Shown here piece after piece: positions 10,801 to 19,197 of a DNA stretch of 64,000 bases. Within the stretch, counting starts at the first letter, position 1. Each line of letters opens with the position of its first letter. The stretch is from Acidobacteriota bacterium (GTDB taxonomy: Bacteria > Acidobacteriota > Terriglobia > Acidiferrales > UBA7541): assembly GCA_013289585.1 (NCBI GenBank), contig JABCZR010000007.1:62001-126000 (forward strand), in the 5' to 3' direction. Position numbers and translations under genes: made by a program. A model generated the notes under the pieces. That model was not told the DNA's origin. It was given only the letters and a program-made list of their open reading frames with translations, and made no database searches.

Positions 10801-11318
10801 ATGGCCTCGTCATATTTTTGGAGCTGCGTATTCAGGTATCCCAGAAAATAGTAAGCGTCCGCCTCTTGCGTAATCTCCGTAACGCGCTGGAACGCTGTGA
10901 TCCCCTTCTCCGCTTCGCCAAGATCTTTGTACGCCAGTCCCAGGTTGTACCAAGCGTAAGGATCTCTCGGCAGTTGCTCTGCCGCTTCCGTAAGCGCCGC
11001 GCGCGCCAGCTCAGGCTTTTGCTGTCCCAGAAACGCCACACCAAGGTTCAAACGCGCCACTGCAAATTTCGGATCGGCTGCCAGGGCCTGCTCAAAATAT
11101 TTCTGCGCATCGGCCGGCCGCTGCTGATTCATATATGCCACGCCAAGCGTGTTGTAGCGATAAGCCTCCGCCGCATTTGCAGATGCCGCTTCTTTCTTCG
11201 AAATAACCGTCTTCTCTTGCCCCGACAGCGCATTCGAACGCACCAGCACCGCGGCAGAAAAAACAAAGACTGAAGAAACGACCATCACCAGCGCGTCACG
11301 CCAAATCCGACTCTGCAT
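7851..11318 (-). CDS. Large exported TPR + FG-GAP/VCBS + ASPIC/UnbV protein
   Basis: About 1155 residues. ATG 11316-11318 is preferred because it gives a basic N-terminus and one hydrophobic segment (ALVMVVSSVFVFSAAVLV), with a GGAGG-type site 14 bases upstream. Order: signal anchor, TPR repeats over roughly residues 45-230 (AYRYNTLGVAYMNQQ and AWYNLGLAYKDLGEA are typical helices), then FG-GAP/VCBS repeats to about 630 with calcium-type loops such as DFDGDGRPDLF and DYDHDGDLDLY. An ASPIC/UnbV-like segment ends near 730 (RLLWPTGVPQDEI). The remaining 420 residues are rich in beta-strands and unassigned. The family is common in Acidobacteria; the role is unknown, probably extracytoplasmic protein or carbohydrate binding. 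It is a fusion of what appears as two separate genes at 31.5-35.8 kb. Confidence 0.85.
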   Translation of the reverse strand: MQSRIWRDALVMVVSSVFVFSAAVLVRSNALSGQEKTVISKKEAASANAAEAYRYNTLGVAYMNQQRPADAQKYFEQALAADPKFAVARLNLGVAFLGQQKPELARAALTEAAEQLPRDPYAWYNLGLAYKDLGEAEKGITAFQRVTEITQEADAYYFLGYLNTQLQKYDEAIAAFQKGLALYPYHASSEFGLARALQRNGDSAAAREHLARFQKITTEHLGAPFGAGYGDQGRYSLAELPRSSVVEVPAAIPVRYAPMSTAFVSMTAGNPTSAPGPSTGACFFDFDGDGRPDLFLVSGTAEGSSRLLHNLGDGRFADMTRGSGIELKGSGLGCAAGDFDNDGHTDLAVCLSDGVRLLQNKGDGKFEDVTEKVGIRREKGCVGVTFVDYDHDGDLDLYITMAADAAGAAPHNFLWRNNGNSTFTDVSAETGLGFAATGAGVVTTDFNNDRAVDFVFAGGPAGAAIFMNPREGKFTPLSGIDFSKENLPPAVGVVAFDFDKDGWMDLAFTHAGAPGISLWRNVEGKRLERVALPDFGWQHGWGIAGLDYDNDGWLDLAAVGESKSGAEIRLLRNLGSKGWSDVTREVHLDDVKVNQPRAIAVADIDGDGAADLVMTQLGGGPVVLRNDGGNKNNWMRIDLKALNDNKSAIGTKVELYAGTLYQKWEVAGASGYLGQNALPILAGLGSEKNAEVIRLLWPTGVPQDEINLAGNKVQSVAELDRRGSSCPVLFSWNGREYEFIADMIGPGVVGHWVAPGERDVPDPDEYLKVAGRSVKPRDGMLSFRFMEPMEETVYLDQVKLLAIDHPPDYEVFPNERFASTPPFPEFRVIASRDARAPVGAWDDRGNDVLALLSKHDRNYVTSFEELPFAGFAKLHWIELDLGEWNAKMPLRLIMDGYTDYFTATSMYAADQAGIKVIPPYVEALDAQGKWVRVVEDMGFPAGLERTMVTDLTGKIPPATRRIRIVNNLKIYWDAIRIDQTAELKDVRVAQVPLAKAALDFVGYPRETRLQPASDTVYSYSHRSMTGPYAHAAGNYTRYGDVFNLLRASDDRFVVFGSGEGLKLEFDPRKLPALPAGWIRDYFFYADGFEKDMDFYAAHAFTVEPLPRHSTLAYPYPEGKEYPADAEHLGYQLEYNTRTRSDHMPPSLRYQYNSPH

Positions 11319-11495
11319 GAAAATTTTTCTTCCCTCCGCCACGCGCGCCCAAACAATCGTGGCTGCCACATTCACGCGCAATTGGAATTCTGTGGGCTGC
11401 CCCCACCATCGTCAACCGTTTTATGACTCTTCTCCGCACCGTTCGAACCGCTCTTGACCTCCATCCCCCGCGCGCATACTCTCGCCCATCAAGCC

Positions 11496-12908
11496 ATGCA
11501 CTCGTCTCCGTACTCCACCATCCGCCAAATTGGCGAAAGCATTCGAACGAAAACGGTTTCTCCCATAGAAATCGTCGCCGCCCATCTCCAGCGCATCGAA
11601 AAATCCCAGCCCCAACTAAACGCCTTCGTCCACTTGGATGCCGAAGCCGCACGCCGTCAAGCCCGCGGCGCCGCGGTCGCCGTCGAGCGCGGTGACCATC
11701 TCGGTCCACTCCACGGCGTCCCTCTCACCATCAAGAGTTGCATCGACGTCGCAGGCTGGCCCTGCCCCGCCGGTTCTCTTCTCCGAAAAGACTATGTCCC
11801 AACCCACGACGCCCCGCTCGTCTCGCGTCTCAGATCCGCCGGCGCAATCCTGCTCGGCAATACCAACACTCCCGAATTCCTGATGGCCTACGAATCTGAC
11901 AATCTCCTCATCGGAAAAACCAGCAATCCTTGGAACTTGGCTTACTCCGCAGGTGGCTCCAGCGGCGGCGAAGCCGCTGCCATCACCGCGGGATGTTCCG
12001 CAGGCGGCGTCGGCAGCGACGGCGGAGGCTCGATCCGCGTCCCCGCGCATTTTTGTGGAATCTGCGGACTGAAGCCCACACCCGGCCGCATCCCTGCAAC
12101 CGGACATTTCCCACCCGGCGCCGGCGCATTTTCCTGGATCGGTGTCGTCGGCCCCATCGCCCGCGCCATCGCGGACGTTCGCCTGCTCTTCGAAGCGATG
12201 TCCGGGCCCGACGCAGGCGACGCCCTCTCCGCACCCGTCCCTTCGCGAAACTACGATGAAAAAAGTTTGCGCGGCTTGCGCATCGGAATCTTGGAAAGCG
12301 ACGCACTCGGCAATGCCACCGCGGAAACGCGTTCCGCAATCGATCGCGCAGCAAACCTGCTCGCTGAAAAAAACTTCATCCTCGAACCATTCTGCCTCCC
12401 CAGACTCGATCGCGCCCTGGAACTCTGGTGGTTCTTCTTCGGCCGCATCATCGGCCATCTGTTACGCGAAAATGTTTCGGGGCACGAATCCGAAATCAGT
12501 CCCATCCTGCGTGATTATCTCTCTCACGCCAATTCCGGCAACCCCATCACGCTCCCTCAATTCCTGAAAGCCTGCACCGATCGCGACCTTCTCCGCGCCG
12601 AAATTCTCCACCACATGCGCGAGGTACCCATTTTGCTTTCCCCCGTTTCTGCCGGGCCCGCCTTCCGCCACGGCGAAGGAAACTACGCCCTGGGCACTGG
12701 CTATCGCGACACCATGCGCTTTTCTCAATGGCTCAACTTGACTGGTTTTCCCGGCGCAACTGTTCCGGTCGCCCTTTCGAACGAGGGTCTGCCCATCGGC
12801 GTCCAAGTAATCGGCCGCCCCTTCGAGGACGAACTCGTTCTATCTGTTGCCGAAGCGATCGAAACTGCTCGCGGCCCCTGGAATCCCCCGCCGCCGCTGT
12901 TTTCCTGA
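11496..12908 (+). CDS. Amidase, amidase-signature family
   Basis: About 470 residues from ATG 11496; the frame continues upstream to a TTG at 11454 without supporting features. It belongs to the amidase-signature family, which hydrolyses carboxamide bonds. The Ser-cisSer-Lys triad is intact: Lys80 in PLTIKSC, cis-Ser155 in GGSSGGEAA and nucleophile Ser179 in GSDGGGSIR, with the usual 24-residue spacing between the serines. There is no signal peptide, so it is cytoplasmic. It is not a GatA in an obvious gatCAB operon, so a general amidase is the safer call. It stands alone, diverging from the TPR/FG-GAP gene and converging with the TPR gene 14 bases beyond its stop. Confidence 0.88.
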   Translation: MHSSPYSTIRQIGESIRTKTVSPIEIVAAHLQRIEKSQPQLNAFVHLDAEAARRQARGAAVAVERGDHLGPLHGVPLTIKSCIDVAGWPCPAGSLLRKDYVPTHDAPLVSRLRSAGAILLGNTNTPEFLMAYESDNLLIGKTSNPWNLAYSAGGSSGGEAAAITAGCSAGGVGSDGGGSIRVPAHFCGICGLKPTPGRIPATGHFPPGAGAFSWIGVVGPIARAIADVRLLFEAMSGPDAGDALSAPVPSRNYDEKSLRGLRIGILESDALGNATAETRSAIDRAANLLAEKNFILEPFCLPRLDRALELWWFFFGRIIGHLLRENVSGHESEISPILRDYLSHANSGNPITLPQFLKACTDRDLLRAEILHHMREVPILLSPVSAGPAFRHGEGNYALGTGYRDTMRFSQWLNLTGFPGATVPVALSNEGLPIGVQVIGRPFEDELVLSVAEAIETARGPWNPPPPLFS

Positions 12909-12922
12909 CAAAACGAAGAACC

Positions 12923-14179
12923 TCACTCCGGAGGCTGCCGCGAAACCTCCGGACTCGGCAAGCGTCCCTCGCTGAAAGTTTCCACATCTTTGGCGCTACC
13001 AGCCGCCGCCATTTTATCCACAGTCGCAAATTCAGTTTTCGCCTCTTCCTTGCGCCCCATCTTGCTAAGAATCTGTCCGTGCAAGTAATGCACGCTCTGA
13101 CTGTCCGGCGCGAGCCGTAACGCCGCGTCAATGGACGCCAGCGCTTGCTCGTATTTTCCTTGCCGCAGATAAATCTTGGCTAGGCCATAGAACGAACCCG
13201 GCATCCGCGCATTCAGGCGCAGCGCTTCCTGAAAAGTTTTTTCTGCCTCACTGTCCTTTCCCGTCCGCAAATAAAATTCCCCGAGCAATTCGTAGGAATC
13301 AGGCACGTCCGGTTCAATACGGATGTCCCGATGAAATTCCTCTTCCGCGCGGCGATTGTCCCCGCTCCGCATGTACGCTATCCCCAGGTTGAAGTGCACA
13401 AACGGCAGATTCGGATTCTTGCTTGCCGCTTCCTCCAGTTCCGCCGTGGCCTTTTCCGTTTCCTGGTGATAGAGATAGGCTTTGCCCAGCAGCAGATGAA
13501 ATTCAGGACTATCTCCTCCAACCTCGATCAGGCGGGCCACAGCCCTGTCATCCAATTCCTTCTCGCCTGCACCATTTGCCGCCATGCTCAGCACATACAG
13601 GTACATAACCTCATTCGATTTTTGCGGCCACAACGGCTCGAGTATGGACACCGCCTCGCCATAATTTTGCGTAAATAGTTTGCACAAGCCGAGCAGGTAT
13701 CGCGCCTGCTCCGAATCGGGCTGGTCCCGCAGGACGGATGCCAGCGGCGGGATCGCCGCCGCATAATCGCCCTGGCGGTAGTACACCAATCCGATGTTCA
13801 ATCGTACCCCGCTGACCTTCGGCGCCAGCTTCGCCGCCTTCTGCAGATAATTCAAAGCGTGGTCCCAATCTTTGCGCCGCATGGCGATCACGCCGAGATT
13901 CGAATAAGCCCCCGCGACACTCGGGTCTATCGCAATTACCTGGCGAAAAGCCTTCTCCGCCCCGACGAGGTCGCCATTCTGTAATGCCGTCTGCCCTGTC
14001 ATAAACAAAGCGCGCGGATCACCACCAGGTCTGCTCCCCGGTTGAGCAGCGCCGGATTGCGGTTCCTTCAAACCTTGGCCGCCCGCCCCCTGAGGCCGAG
14101 TCCCGGGGTTAGCCGCAAAACTAGAAGAGCAGGCCAAGAACACTGCGCCAGCCACCGTCATTGAAAGTCGCCTTCTCAT
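12923..14179 (-). CDS. Exported TPR-repeat protein
   Basis: A 418-residue protein starting with a signal peptide (RRRLSMTVAGAVFLACSSSFA). After a short Gly/Pro-rich linker it is made of about nine tetratricopeptide repeats from residue 55 to 390. Clear examples are AGAYSNLGVIAMRRKDW, FVHFNLGIAYMRSGDN and SVHYLHGQILSKMGRK. TPR arrays mediate protein-protein contacts; no catalytic motif is seen. It converges with the amidase and diverges from the first TonB receptor. A GGAG about 12 bases upstream supports ATG 14177-14179. Its specific function is unknown. Confidence 0.85.
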   Translation of the reverse strand: MRRRLSMTVAGAVFLACSSSFAANPGTRPQGAGGQGLKEPQSGAAQPGSRPGGDPRALFMTGQTALQNGDLVGAEKAFRQVIAIDPSVAGAYSNLGVIAMRRKDWDHALNYLQKAAKLAPKVSGVRLNIGLVYYRQGDYAAAIPPLASVLRDQPDSEQARYLLGLCKLFTQNYGEAVSILEPLWPQKSNEVMYLYVLSMAANGAGEKELDDRAVARLIEVGGDSPEFHLLLGKAYLYHQETEKATAELEEAASKNPNLPFVHFNLGIAYMRSGDNRRAEEEFHRDIRIEPDVPDSYELLGEFYLRTGKDSEAEKTFQEALRLNARMPGSFYGLAKIYLRQGKYEQALASIDAALRLAPDSQSVHYLHGQILSKMGRKEEAKTEFATVDKMAAAGSAKDVETFSEGRLPSPEVSRQPPE

Positions 14180-14302
14180 CTGCTCGTAGTCTCCGGCAGC
14201 CTTGCGCTGATTTCAAGCCTTCCTGCCTGCACCCCAGGTCCTCCCTTGCCGCAAAACAAGTGCCCATGCAAACCAGCCCGCAAAATATAATCAATTTCCC
14301 GC

Positions 14303-14331
14303 TTGACACAGCCGCTTAAATGCAATATTAA
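14303..14331 (+). promoter_or_regulatory. Sigma70-type promoter of the first TonB receptor
   Basis: A perfect TTGACA at 14303-14308 is followed after 17 bases by TATTAA at 14326-14331 (four of six consensus positions). It lies about 175 bases before the start codon. Confidence 0.55.
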
Positions 14332-14342
14332 CTCGTTTTAAT
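14327..14342 (+). promoter_or_regulatory. LacI-type operator candidate over the -10 element
   Basis: The 16-base ATTAACTCGTTTTAAT has five perfectly paired outer positions on each side and a central CG, the usual layout of LacI/GalR-family operators. It overlaps the -10 hexamer, a repressor position. Which regulator binds is inferred only; a LacI-family gene lies at 40.0 kb. Confidence 0.4.
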
Positions 14343-14507
14343 AAGGGGTTTAGGTGCGTTCTTTCAATTGTCGAGCACTGGGGGCTTGTGTCCGGCGAGA
14401 AACTAGCTGCAAATAGCAATTTTTGGGGTAGCCGTCGTGCCCTCAAAAGTTCTGCTTTCTCGCCTCTTCGCTCGCCTTCTTTCGAACCCTTCTCGGAGAA
14501 TAACAGC

Positions 14508-17500
14508 ATGAATGAGAATCTTCGTTACGCTTCTATTTCTTGGGGTAAACCGGGAATCGCGCGCTTCCTTCTCTCCTCGCTGCTTATGCTGCTCTTCCTC
14601 CCGCTCGCATCGCGCGCCCAGGACGCCGGCTCCATCACCGGCACCGTTCGCGACTCTTCTGGCGCGGTCGTTCCCGACGCCCAGGTGACTGCCACCAACG
14701 CGACCATTGGCCTGACTCGCACCACCACTACCAACGCCGACGGTGACTATCTCGCCGCCGCCTTGCCTCCCGGTAGCTATGACCTGTCGGTCACTGCCAA
14801 GGGCTTCAAGGTCTTTCAGGCCAAAAAAATTATCGTGCGCGTCTCGGAGAAGTCCCGCGTGGATGTCACCCTTCAGGTGGGCCAGGTAACTGAAAACGTG
14901 GTCGTACAGGGTGAAAACGTCGCCCAGGTGGAAACGCAAACGTCCGAGATTTCCGGCGTCGTTACCGGTAAAGAAATCAGCCAGTTGGAATTGAACGGGC
15001 GCAACTTCACGCAACTCGTCACCCTTGTCCCCGGCGTGAGCAATCAGACCGGGCAGGATGAGGGCGAAGTCGGCCTCAACGGAAATATCTCCTACAGCAT
15101 CAACGGTGGCCGTGGCGAGTACAACAACTGGCAGGTGGATGGCGCCAACAACATGGATACCGGCTCCAACAACACGCTCGACACTTTTCCTAGTGTGGAC
15201 GCCATTGCCGAGTTCCGCGTACAAACCTCGAATTTCAGCGCCGTCTATGGCAGAAACGGTTCCGGCAACATCGAAGTCATCACCAAGTCCGGCACCAAAT
15301 CCTTCCATGGCGATGTCTACGAATTCGTGCGCAACGAAGATTTCAACGCCAACAGCTTTTTCAACAATGCCAGCTCAAGCCCCAGAGCTTCAGACAAGAA
15401 AAACGATTTCGGCTACACCATTGGCGGCCCGATCTTTATTCCCAACCATTACAACACCAACAAAGATAAGACCTTCTTTTTCTGGTCCCAGGAATGGCGC
15501 AAGGAGATCAACCCCTTTTCCTTCAACCAGCAAGTTCCGTCCAACGCCGAGCGTGGTGGCAATTTCAACGACGTTTGTCCAAACACGAGTGTAACTCCCG
15601 CCAGTTCTTCCGAATGCCCGATCAACCCCGCCACCGGCAAGGCGTATCTTGGAAACAACGTTCCCATCGATCCCAACGCCCTGGCCATGATGAACGCGCT
15701 GATTCCAGCTCCCACGATTGACAACGGTGCCAGTTCTTTCTTTACCGGTTCCGTTTCGGAGCCGCTGTCCTGGCGTCAAGAACTTCTTCGCGTGGACCAA
15801 ACCCTTGGTTCCAAGTTCCGCCTCATGGGGCGCTACATCCACGACACCTACACGAGCGTTGACCCCACCGTTAGTTTTGTCGGCAATCCTTTTCCGTCGA
15901 TTCAAACTCACATCGGCACTCCCGGCACCAGCTTTGTCCTGCATTTAACGACCACCGCAACCCCAACCCTTCTCAACGAATTCGTATTTAGCTATGCGGT
16001 TGACCACCTGAGCCTGATCAATAGCGGGCCCTTCCAGGTTCCCCAGGGCTTCACCATGACGGGCTTGTTCCCTACCGGCCCCGGTGGCACACAGTTCGCT
16101 CAATTGCCGGCTGTCGTGCTTGCCAGCGGCACGGCTTACGGCGGCGGCTTCACCGTCAATCCCGGATTTATGCCCTGGGTCAACTCCAACCCGACTTATG
16201 GCTACCGCGACACCGTCACAAAAATCCTCGGTACTCACAACATGCAGTTCGGTTTCGAGTTTATCGCCATACAGAAAAACGAGCAGAGCGCCCCGACGAG
16301 CGTCGGCCTCGGCGGTACCCTCACTTTTGACGAAAATAATTCGGTTGTCGACCCGGTGACAAACTTGCCCGTCTCTACTAAGAATTCATTTGCCGACTTC
16401 CTCCGCGGCGGCATTGCTTCCTACGCGCAAACCAGCGCGATTGTGAAGTATTACTATCGCTACAAAATTTTCGAGCCCTACTTCCAGGACGACTGGCACA
16501 TCACCAAACGTTTGACTCTGAACCTTGGCTTGCGTGTCAGCATGTTTGGAACAAATCGCGATATCACCAAAACCTCTTTCAATTTCGAACCCGCTGTCTA
16601 CAACGCTTCCCCGGGAACCGCGCCGCAGCTGGCCAGCGATGGCAGCCTCGTCACGGGGGTCGGAAACCCGTTCTTGGGATTTGTCCAATGCGGAGGTTCA
16701 GGGGGCACTTCCAATGTTCCCTCTGCGATACTCACCGCGTTCCCAGCCTCCACTGTCGCGGGCTCCTCTTATCCGGGCTGCGTGAAAGGCCATCTTTTCA
16801 ATCCGGGGCCGCGCCTCGGATTCGCGTTCGACCCCCACGGTAATGGCAAGTCCGCCATTCGCGGCGGTTACGGTATTTTCTTCGAGTACGGCAATGGAAA
16901 CGAAGCCAACGCCGAATCCCTGGAAGGAACGCCTCCCCGCGTTCTCACAACCAGCCAGCCGAACGTCGCGGCCGGGCAGGGTTCGTGCGCAACCACTGGG
17001 AGCGGCTATACGTGCATTGGCGGTCAGGCTGAACTCTTCCCGTTGTCCGTCAACAATGAGCCACCCGCGAATATCCAGACCAAGGCCGCCTGGCCTTACG
17101 TCCAACAGTGGAACCTCAGCTACCAGTTCGAGCTGCCCCAGAATTTTGTTGGCTCGGTGGCCTATGTGGGCAGCAAAGGAACCCATTTGACGGACGCCCG
17201 CGACCTCAACCAGCTCCACAGCCTGCCCCTGTCCCAGAATCCATACCTTCCTGGACAGGCGATCACTCCGCAGCTGAAGGATGCGAATGGCAACGTCACC
17301 TACGCCGGCGACTGCTCCACACTCACAGTTGGGCCCGGGGGAGCCCCGATCACCGGGCCAGCCCTCGTGAACTTTAACGTTGCATGCGGCAACGACCCCA
17401 ATCCGTCTCGGCCTTACCTGGGTTTCGGAACCCTCGAATTTCTCGAAACCGCCGCCAACTCCAGCTATAACGCTCTCCAAGTGAGCTTCCGTCGCACTCT

Positions 17501-18173
17501 CGGTGCGCTTATCGTGAATGCGGCTTACACCTACAGCCACTCCATCGATGACTCTTCCGATCGCAATGACATCACCTTTGTCGACTCCTACAATCTTGCC
17601 AACAATCGGGCCAGCTCGAACTTCGACCAGCGGCACATCCTGAACATCAGCTATGTTTACGATTTGCCGTTCTTCAGCAAATCTTCGGGGTGGAAGAAAG
17701 CCCTTCTGGGAGGCTGGCAGTGGTCGGGTATCGCCATCTTTCAAAGCGGAGTCCCCATCAACCTCACCAATAGCGTCTTTGGCGACAACGCCGGCGTTGG
17801 CAACGGTGTTGGCACCGGCTCGCGTCCGGACCTCGTCGGCAGCGCCGCGACCACTCCCTGCCAGGCTTCCACGGCTCCCGGTCCTTATCTCTTCAATCCC
17901 TGCGCATTTGCTGCTCCGCAAGGGCTGACCTTTGGAAACGTCGGAAGGAACTCCTTGAATCTCCCCCATCGTACAAATTTTGACATGGGGCTGTTCAAGC
18001 GCTTCCCGGTGAAGGAAGCCATGTCCTTCGAATTCCGGCTGGAGACGTTCAACACTTTCAACCACACTGAGTTCTCCGCCGTGGATCGTTCCTTTGGTTC
18101 AAGCACTTTCTTGACGGCAACATCGGCGCACGATCCTCGGATCTTGCAACTGGGCTTGAAGTTCCTGTTCTAA
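14508..18173 (+). CDS. TonB-dependent receptor, Oar-like, with carboxypeptidase-regulatory domain
   Basis: About 1221 residues. ATG 14508 has GGAG 9 bases upstream and gives a signal peptide (FLLSSLLMLLFLPLASRAQ). An N-terminal carboxypeptidase-regulatory-like beta-sandwich follows (GSITGTVRDSSGAVVPDAQV, about 45-130). The plug domain carries LNGRNFTQLVTLVPGV near residue 165 and the barrel fills the rest, ending LQLGLKFLF with the terminal Phe needed for outer-membrane insertion. This architecture is the greatly expanded Oar-like family of Acidobacteria. Members are thought to take up large substrates such as oligosaccharides. It has its own promoter and strong terminator, so it is probably monocistronic. 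A paralogue sits at 35.9-39.5 kb. The ligand is unknown. Confidence 0.92.
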   Translation: MNENLRYASISWGKPGIARFLLSSLLMLLFLPLASRAQDAGSITGTVRDSSGAVVPDAQVTATNATIGLTRTTTTNADGDYLAAALPPGSYDLSVTAKGFKVFQAKKIIVRVSEKSRVDVTLQVGQVTENVVVQGENVAQVETQTSEISGVVTGKEISQLELNGRNFTQLVTLVPGVSNQTGQDEGEVGLNGNISYSINGGRGEYNNWQVDGANNMDTGSNNTLDTFPSVDAIAEFRVQTSNFSAVYGRNGSGNIEVITKSGTKSFHGDVYEFVRNEDFNANSFFNNASSSPRASDKKNDFGYTIGGPIFIPNHYNTNKDKTFFFWSQEWRKEINPFSFNQQVPSNAERGGNFNDVCPNTSVTPASSSECPINPATGKAYLGNNVPIDPNALAMMNALIPAPTIDNGASSFFTGSVSEPLSWRQELLRVDQTLGSKFRLMGRYIHDTYTSVDPTVSFVGNPFPSIQTHIGTPGTSFVLHLTTTATPTLLNEFVFSYAVDHLSLINSGPFQVPQGFTMTGLFPTGPGGTQFAQLPAVVLASGTAYGGGFTVNPGFMPWVNSNPTYGYRDTVTKILGTHNMQFGFEFIAIQKNEQSAPTSVGLGGTLTFDENNSVVDPVTNLPVSTKNSFADFLRGGIASYAQTSAIVKYYYRYKIFEPYFQDDWHITKRLTLNLGLRVSMFGTNRDITKTSFNFEPAVYNASPGTAPQLASDGSLVTGVGNPFLGFVQCGGSGGTSNVPSAILTAFPASTVAGSSYPGCVKGHLFNPGPRLGFAFDPHGNGKSAIRGGYGIFFEYGNGNEANAESLEGTPPRVLTTSQPNVAAGQGSCATTGSGYTCIGGQAELFPLSVNNEPPANIQTKAAWPYVQQWNLSYQFELPQNFVGSVAYVGSKGTHLTDARDLNQLHSLPLSQNPYLPGQAITPQLKDANGNVTYAGDCSTLTVGPGGAPITGPALVNFNVACGNDPNPSRPYLGFGTLEFLETAANSSYNALQVSFRRTLGALIVNAAYTYSHSIDDSSDRNDITFVDSYNLANNRASSNFDQRHILNISYVYDLPFFSKSSGWKKALLGGWQWSGIAIFQSGVPINLTNSVFGDNAGVGNGVGTGSRPDLVGSAATTPCQASTAPGPYLFNPCAFAAPQGLTFGNVGRNSLNLPHRTNFDMGLFKRFPVKEAMSFEFRLETFNTFNHTEFSAVDRSFGSSTFLTATSAHDPRILQLGLKFLF

Positions 18174-18189
18174 GTCAGAGTTCAACTCA

Positions 18190-18223
18190 GGGCGGTCCGG
18201 CACGGTCGGACCGCCCTTTTTTT
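18190..18223 (+). terminator. Strong rho-independent terminator of the first TonB receptor
   Basis: A perfect 10-base stem, GGGCGGTCCG at 18190-18199 with CGGACCGCCC at 18207-18216, and seven T at 18217-18223. It starts 16 bases after the receptor stop codon. Confidence 0.93.
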
Positions 18224-18262
18224 CAGCGAATCTCGGTTCTCTTTTGTCCCGGAAAGAGTAAA

Positions 18263-19165
18263 ATGCGGCGCATGAATCGACGCACATTTATTGGCTCATC
18301 CATCGCAGCAGCTACACTCACCGCCGCGCGCCCCTCGTGGGCCGCGGATTCAACCCATCACATCGACCGCATCGGCTTGCAGCTTTACACCGTGCGCGAG
18401 TTCATGAAGACCGACTTCGCCGGCACCATCGCCAAAGTCGCCGCAGTCGGCTACAAGGAAGTCGAGTTCGCCGGCTACTTCGATCATGCTCCGAAGGACG
18501 TCCGCGCTATTCTCGACAAGGTTGGCCTAGCCGCTCCTTCGTGCCACGTCGGCTACGACGTCGTCGAGAAAAAGTGGCCCGAAACTCTTGACGCCGCGAA
18601 AATTGTTGGCCACAAATATGTCATCTGCCCGTGGATCGACGAGAAGCAGCGAGTCGAACCCGATGGCTGGAAGCGCGCTGCGGATCTGTTCAATCGCGCA
18701 GGCGAAGCCAGCAAAAAAGTTGGCATTCAGTTCGGCTACCACAACCACTCGTTCGAATTCGATCCCGCTCCGTCGCTCGGCGGGAAACTTCCTTACGATT
18801 TTCTCCTCGCCGAAACCGATCCAAAACTCGTGGTCATGGAAATGGATCTCTGCTGGATCAGCGTCGCCGCCAAGGATCCCCTCGGTTACTTCGACAAGTA
18901 TCCCGGCCGCTTTCCGCTCGTCCACGTGAAAGACTGGGTGAAGGATGCCACCACGCCGAGCGCGTACCAGGGTGCGATGGGCCAGTCCGTGAAATTCGGC
19001 GGCCGCATGGCGGACGTCGGACAAGGCTCCATTGACTGGAAAAATCTTTTCGCGCGCGCGGAAAAAGCAGGTATCAAACACTATTTCGTGGAAAATGACG
19101 ATCCCAAATCGGCTTTCGAAGACATAAAAATCAGTTACAACTACCTGTACGATTTGAAATTCTGA
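18263..19165 (+). CDS. Tat-exported sugar isomerase/epimerase-like TIM-barrel protein
   Basis: About 300 residues. The N-terminus carries a twin-arginine signal (NRRTFIGSSIAAATLTAARPSWA). The rest is a xylose-isomerase-like / AP-endonuclease-2 TIM barrel: IGLQLYTVREFM at strand 1, VEFAGYFDHA at strand 2, and metal-ligand-type residues in FGYHNHSFEF, MEMDLCWISV and PLVHVKDW. These families isomerise or epimerise sugars at a divalent metal. ATG 18263 has GGAAAG 6 bases upstream; ATG 18272 is an alternative. It is first of a plus-strand run with DUF1080 (32 bases on) and the Gfo/Idh/MocA gene, all convergent with the GMC operon. Tat export places it in the periplasm, so a free rather than phosphorylated sugar is likely. 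Exact substrate unknown. Confidence 0.87.
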   Translation: MRRMNRRTFIGSSIAAATLTAARPSWAADSTHHIDRIGLQLYTVREFMKTDFAGTIAKVAAVGYKEVEFAGYFDHAPKDVRAILDKVGLAAPSCHVGYDVVEKKWPETLDAAKIVGHKYVICPWIDEKQRVEPDGWKRAADLFNRAGEASKKVGIQFGYHNHSFEFDPAPSLGGKLPYDFLLAETDPKLVVMEMDLCWISVAAKDPLGYFDKYPGRFPLVHVKDWVKDATTPSAYQGAMGQSVKFGGRMADVGQGSIDWKNLFARAEKAGIKHYFVENDDPKSAFEDIKISYNYLYDLKF

Positions 19166-19197
19166 AACTTCTCGACGGAAAGACAGGAGTTGCTGCG

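Larger units (their letters stand above)
14180..14507 (+). other. Divergent intergenic region, TPR gene / first TonB receptor
   Basis: A 328-base gap without a gene. It holds the receptor promoter, a LacI-type palindrome and an untranslated leader of about 170 bases. A frame open from 14388 has no ribosome site and overlaps this leader; it is treated as non-coding. A GGAG at 14495-14498 sits 9 bases before the chosen start. Confidence 0.6.

Noticed and set aside
9558-11273. 571-codon plus-strand frame opposite the TPR/FG-GAP gene
   Set aside because: Arg/Pro/Ser-rich antisense shadow; the minus-strand protein has clear TPR and FG-GAP repeats.
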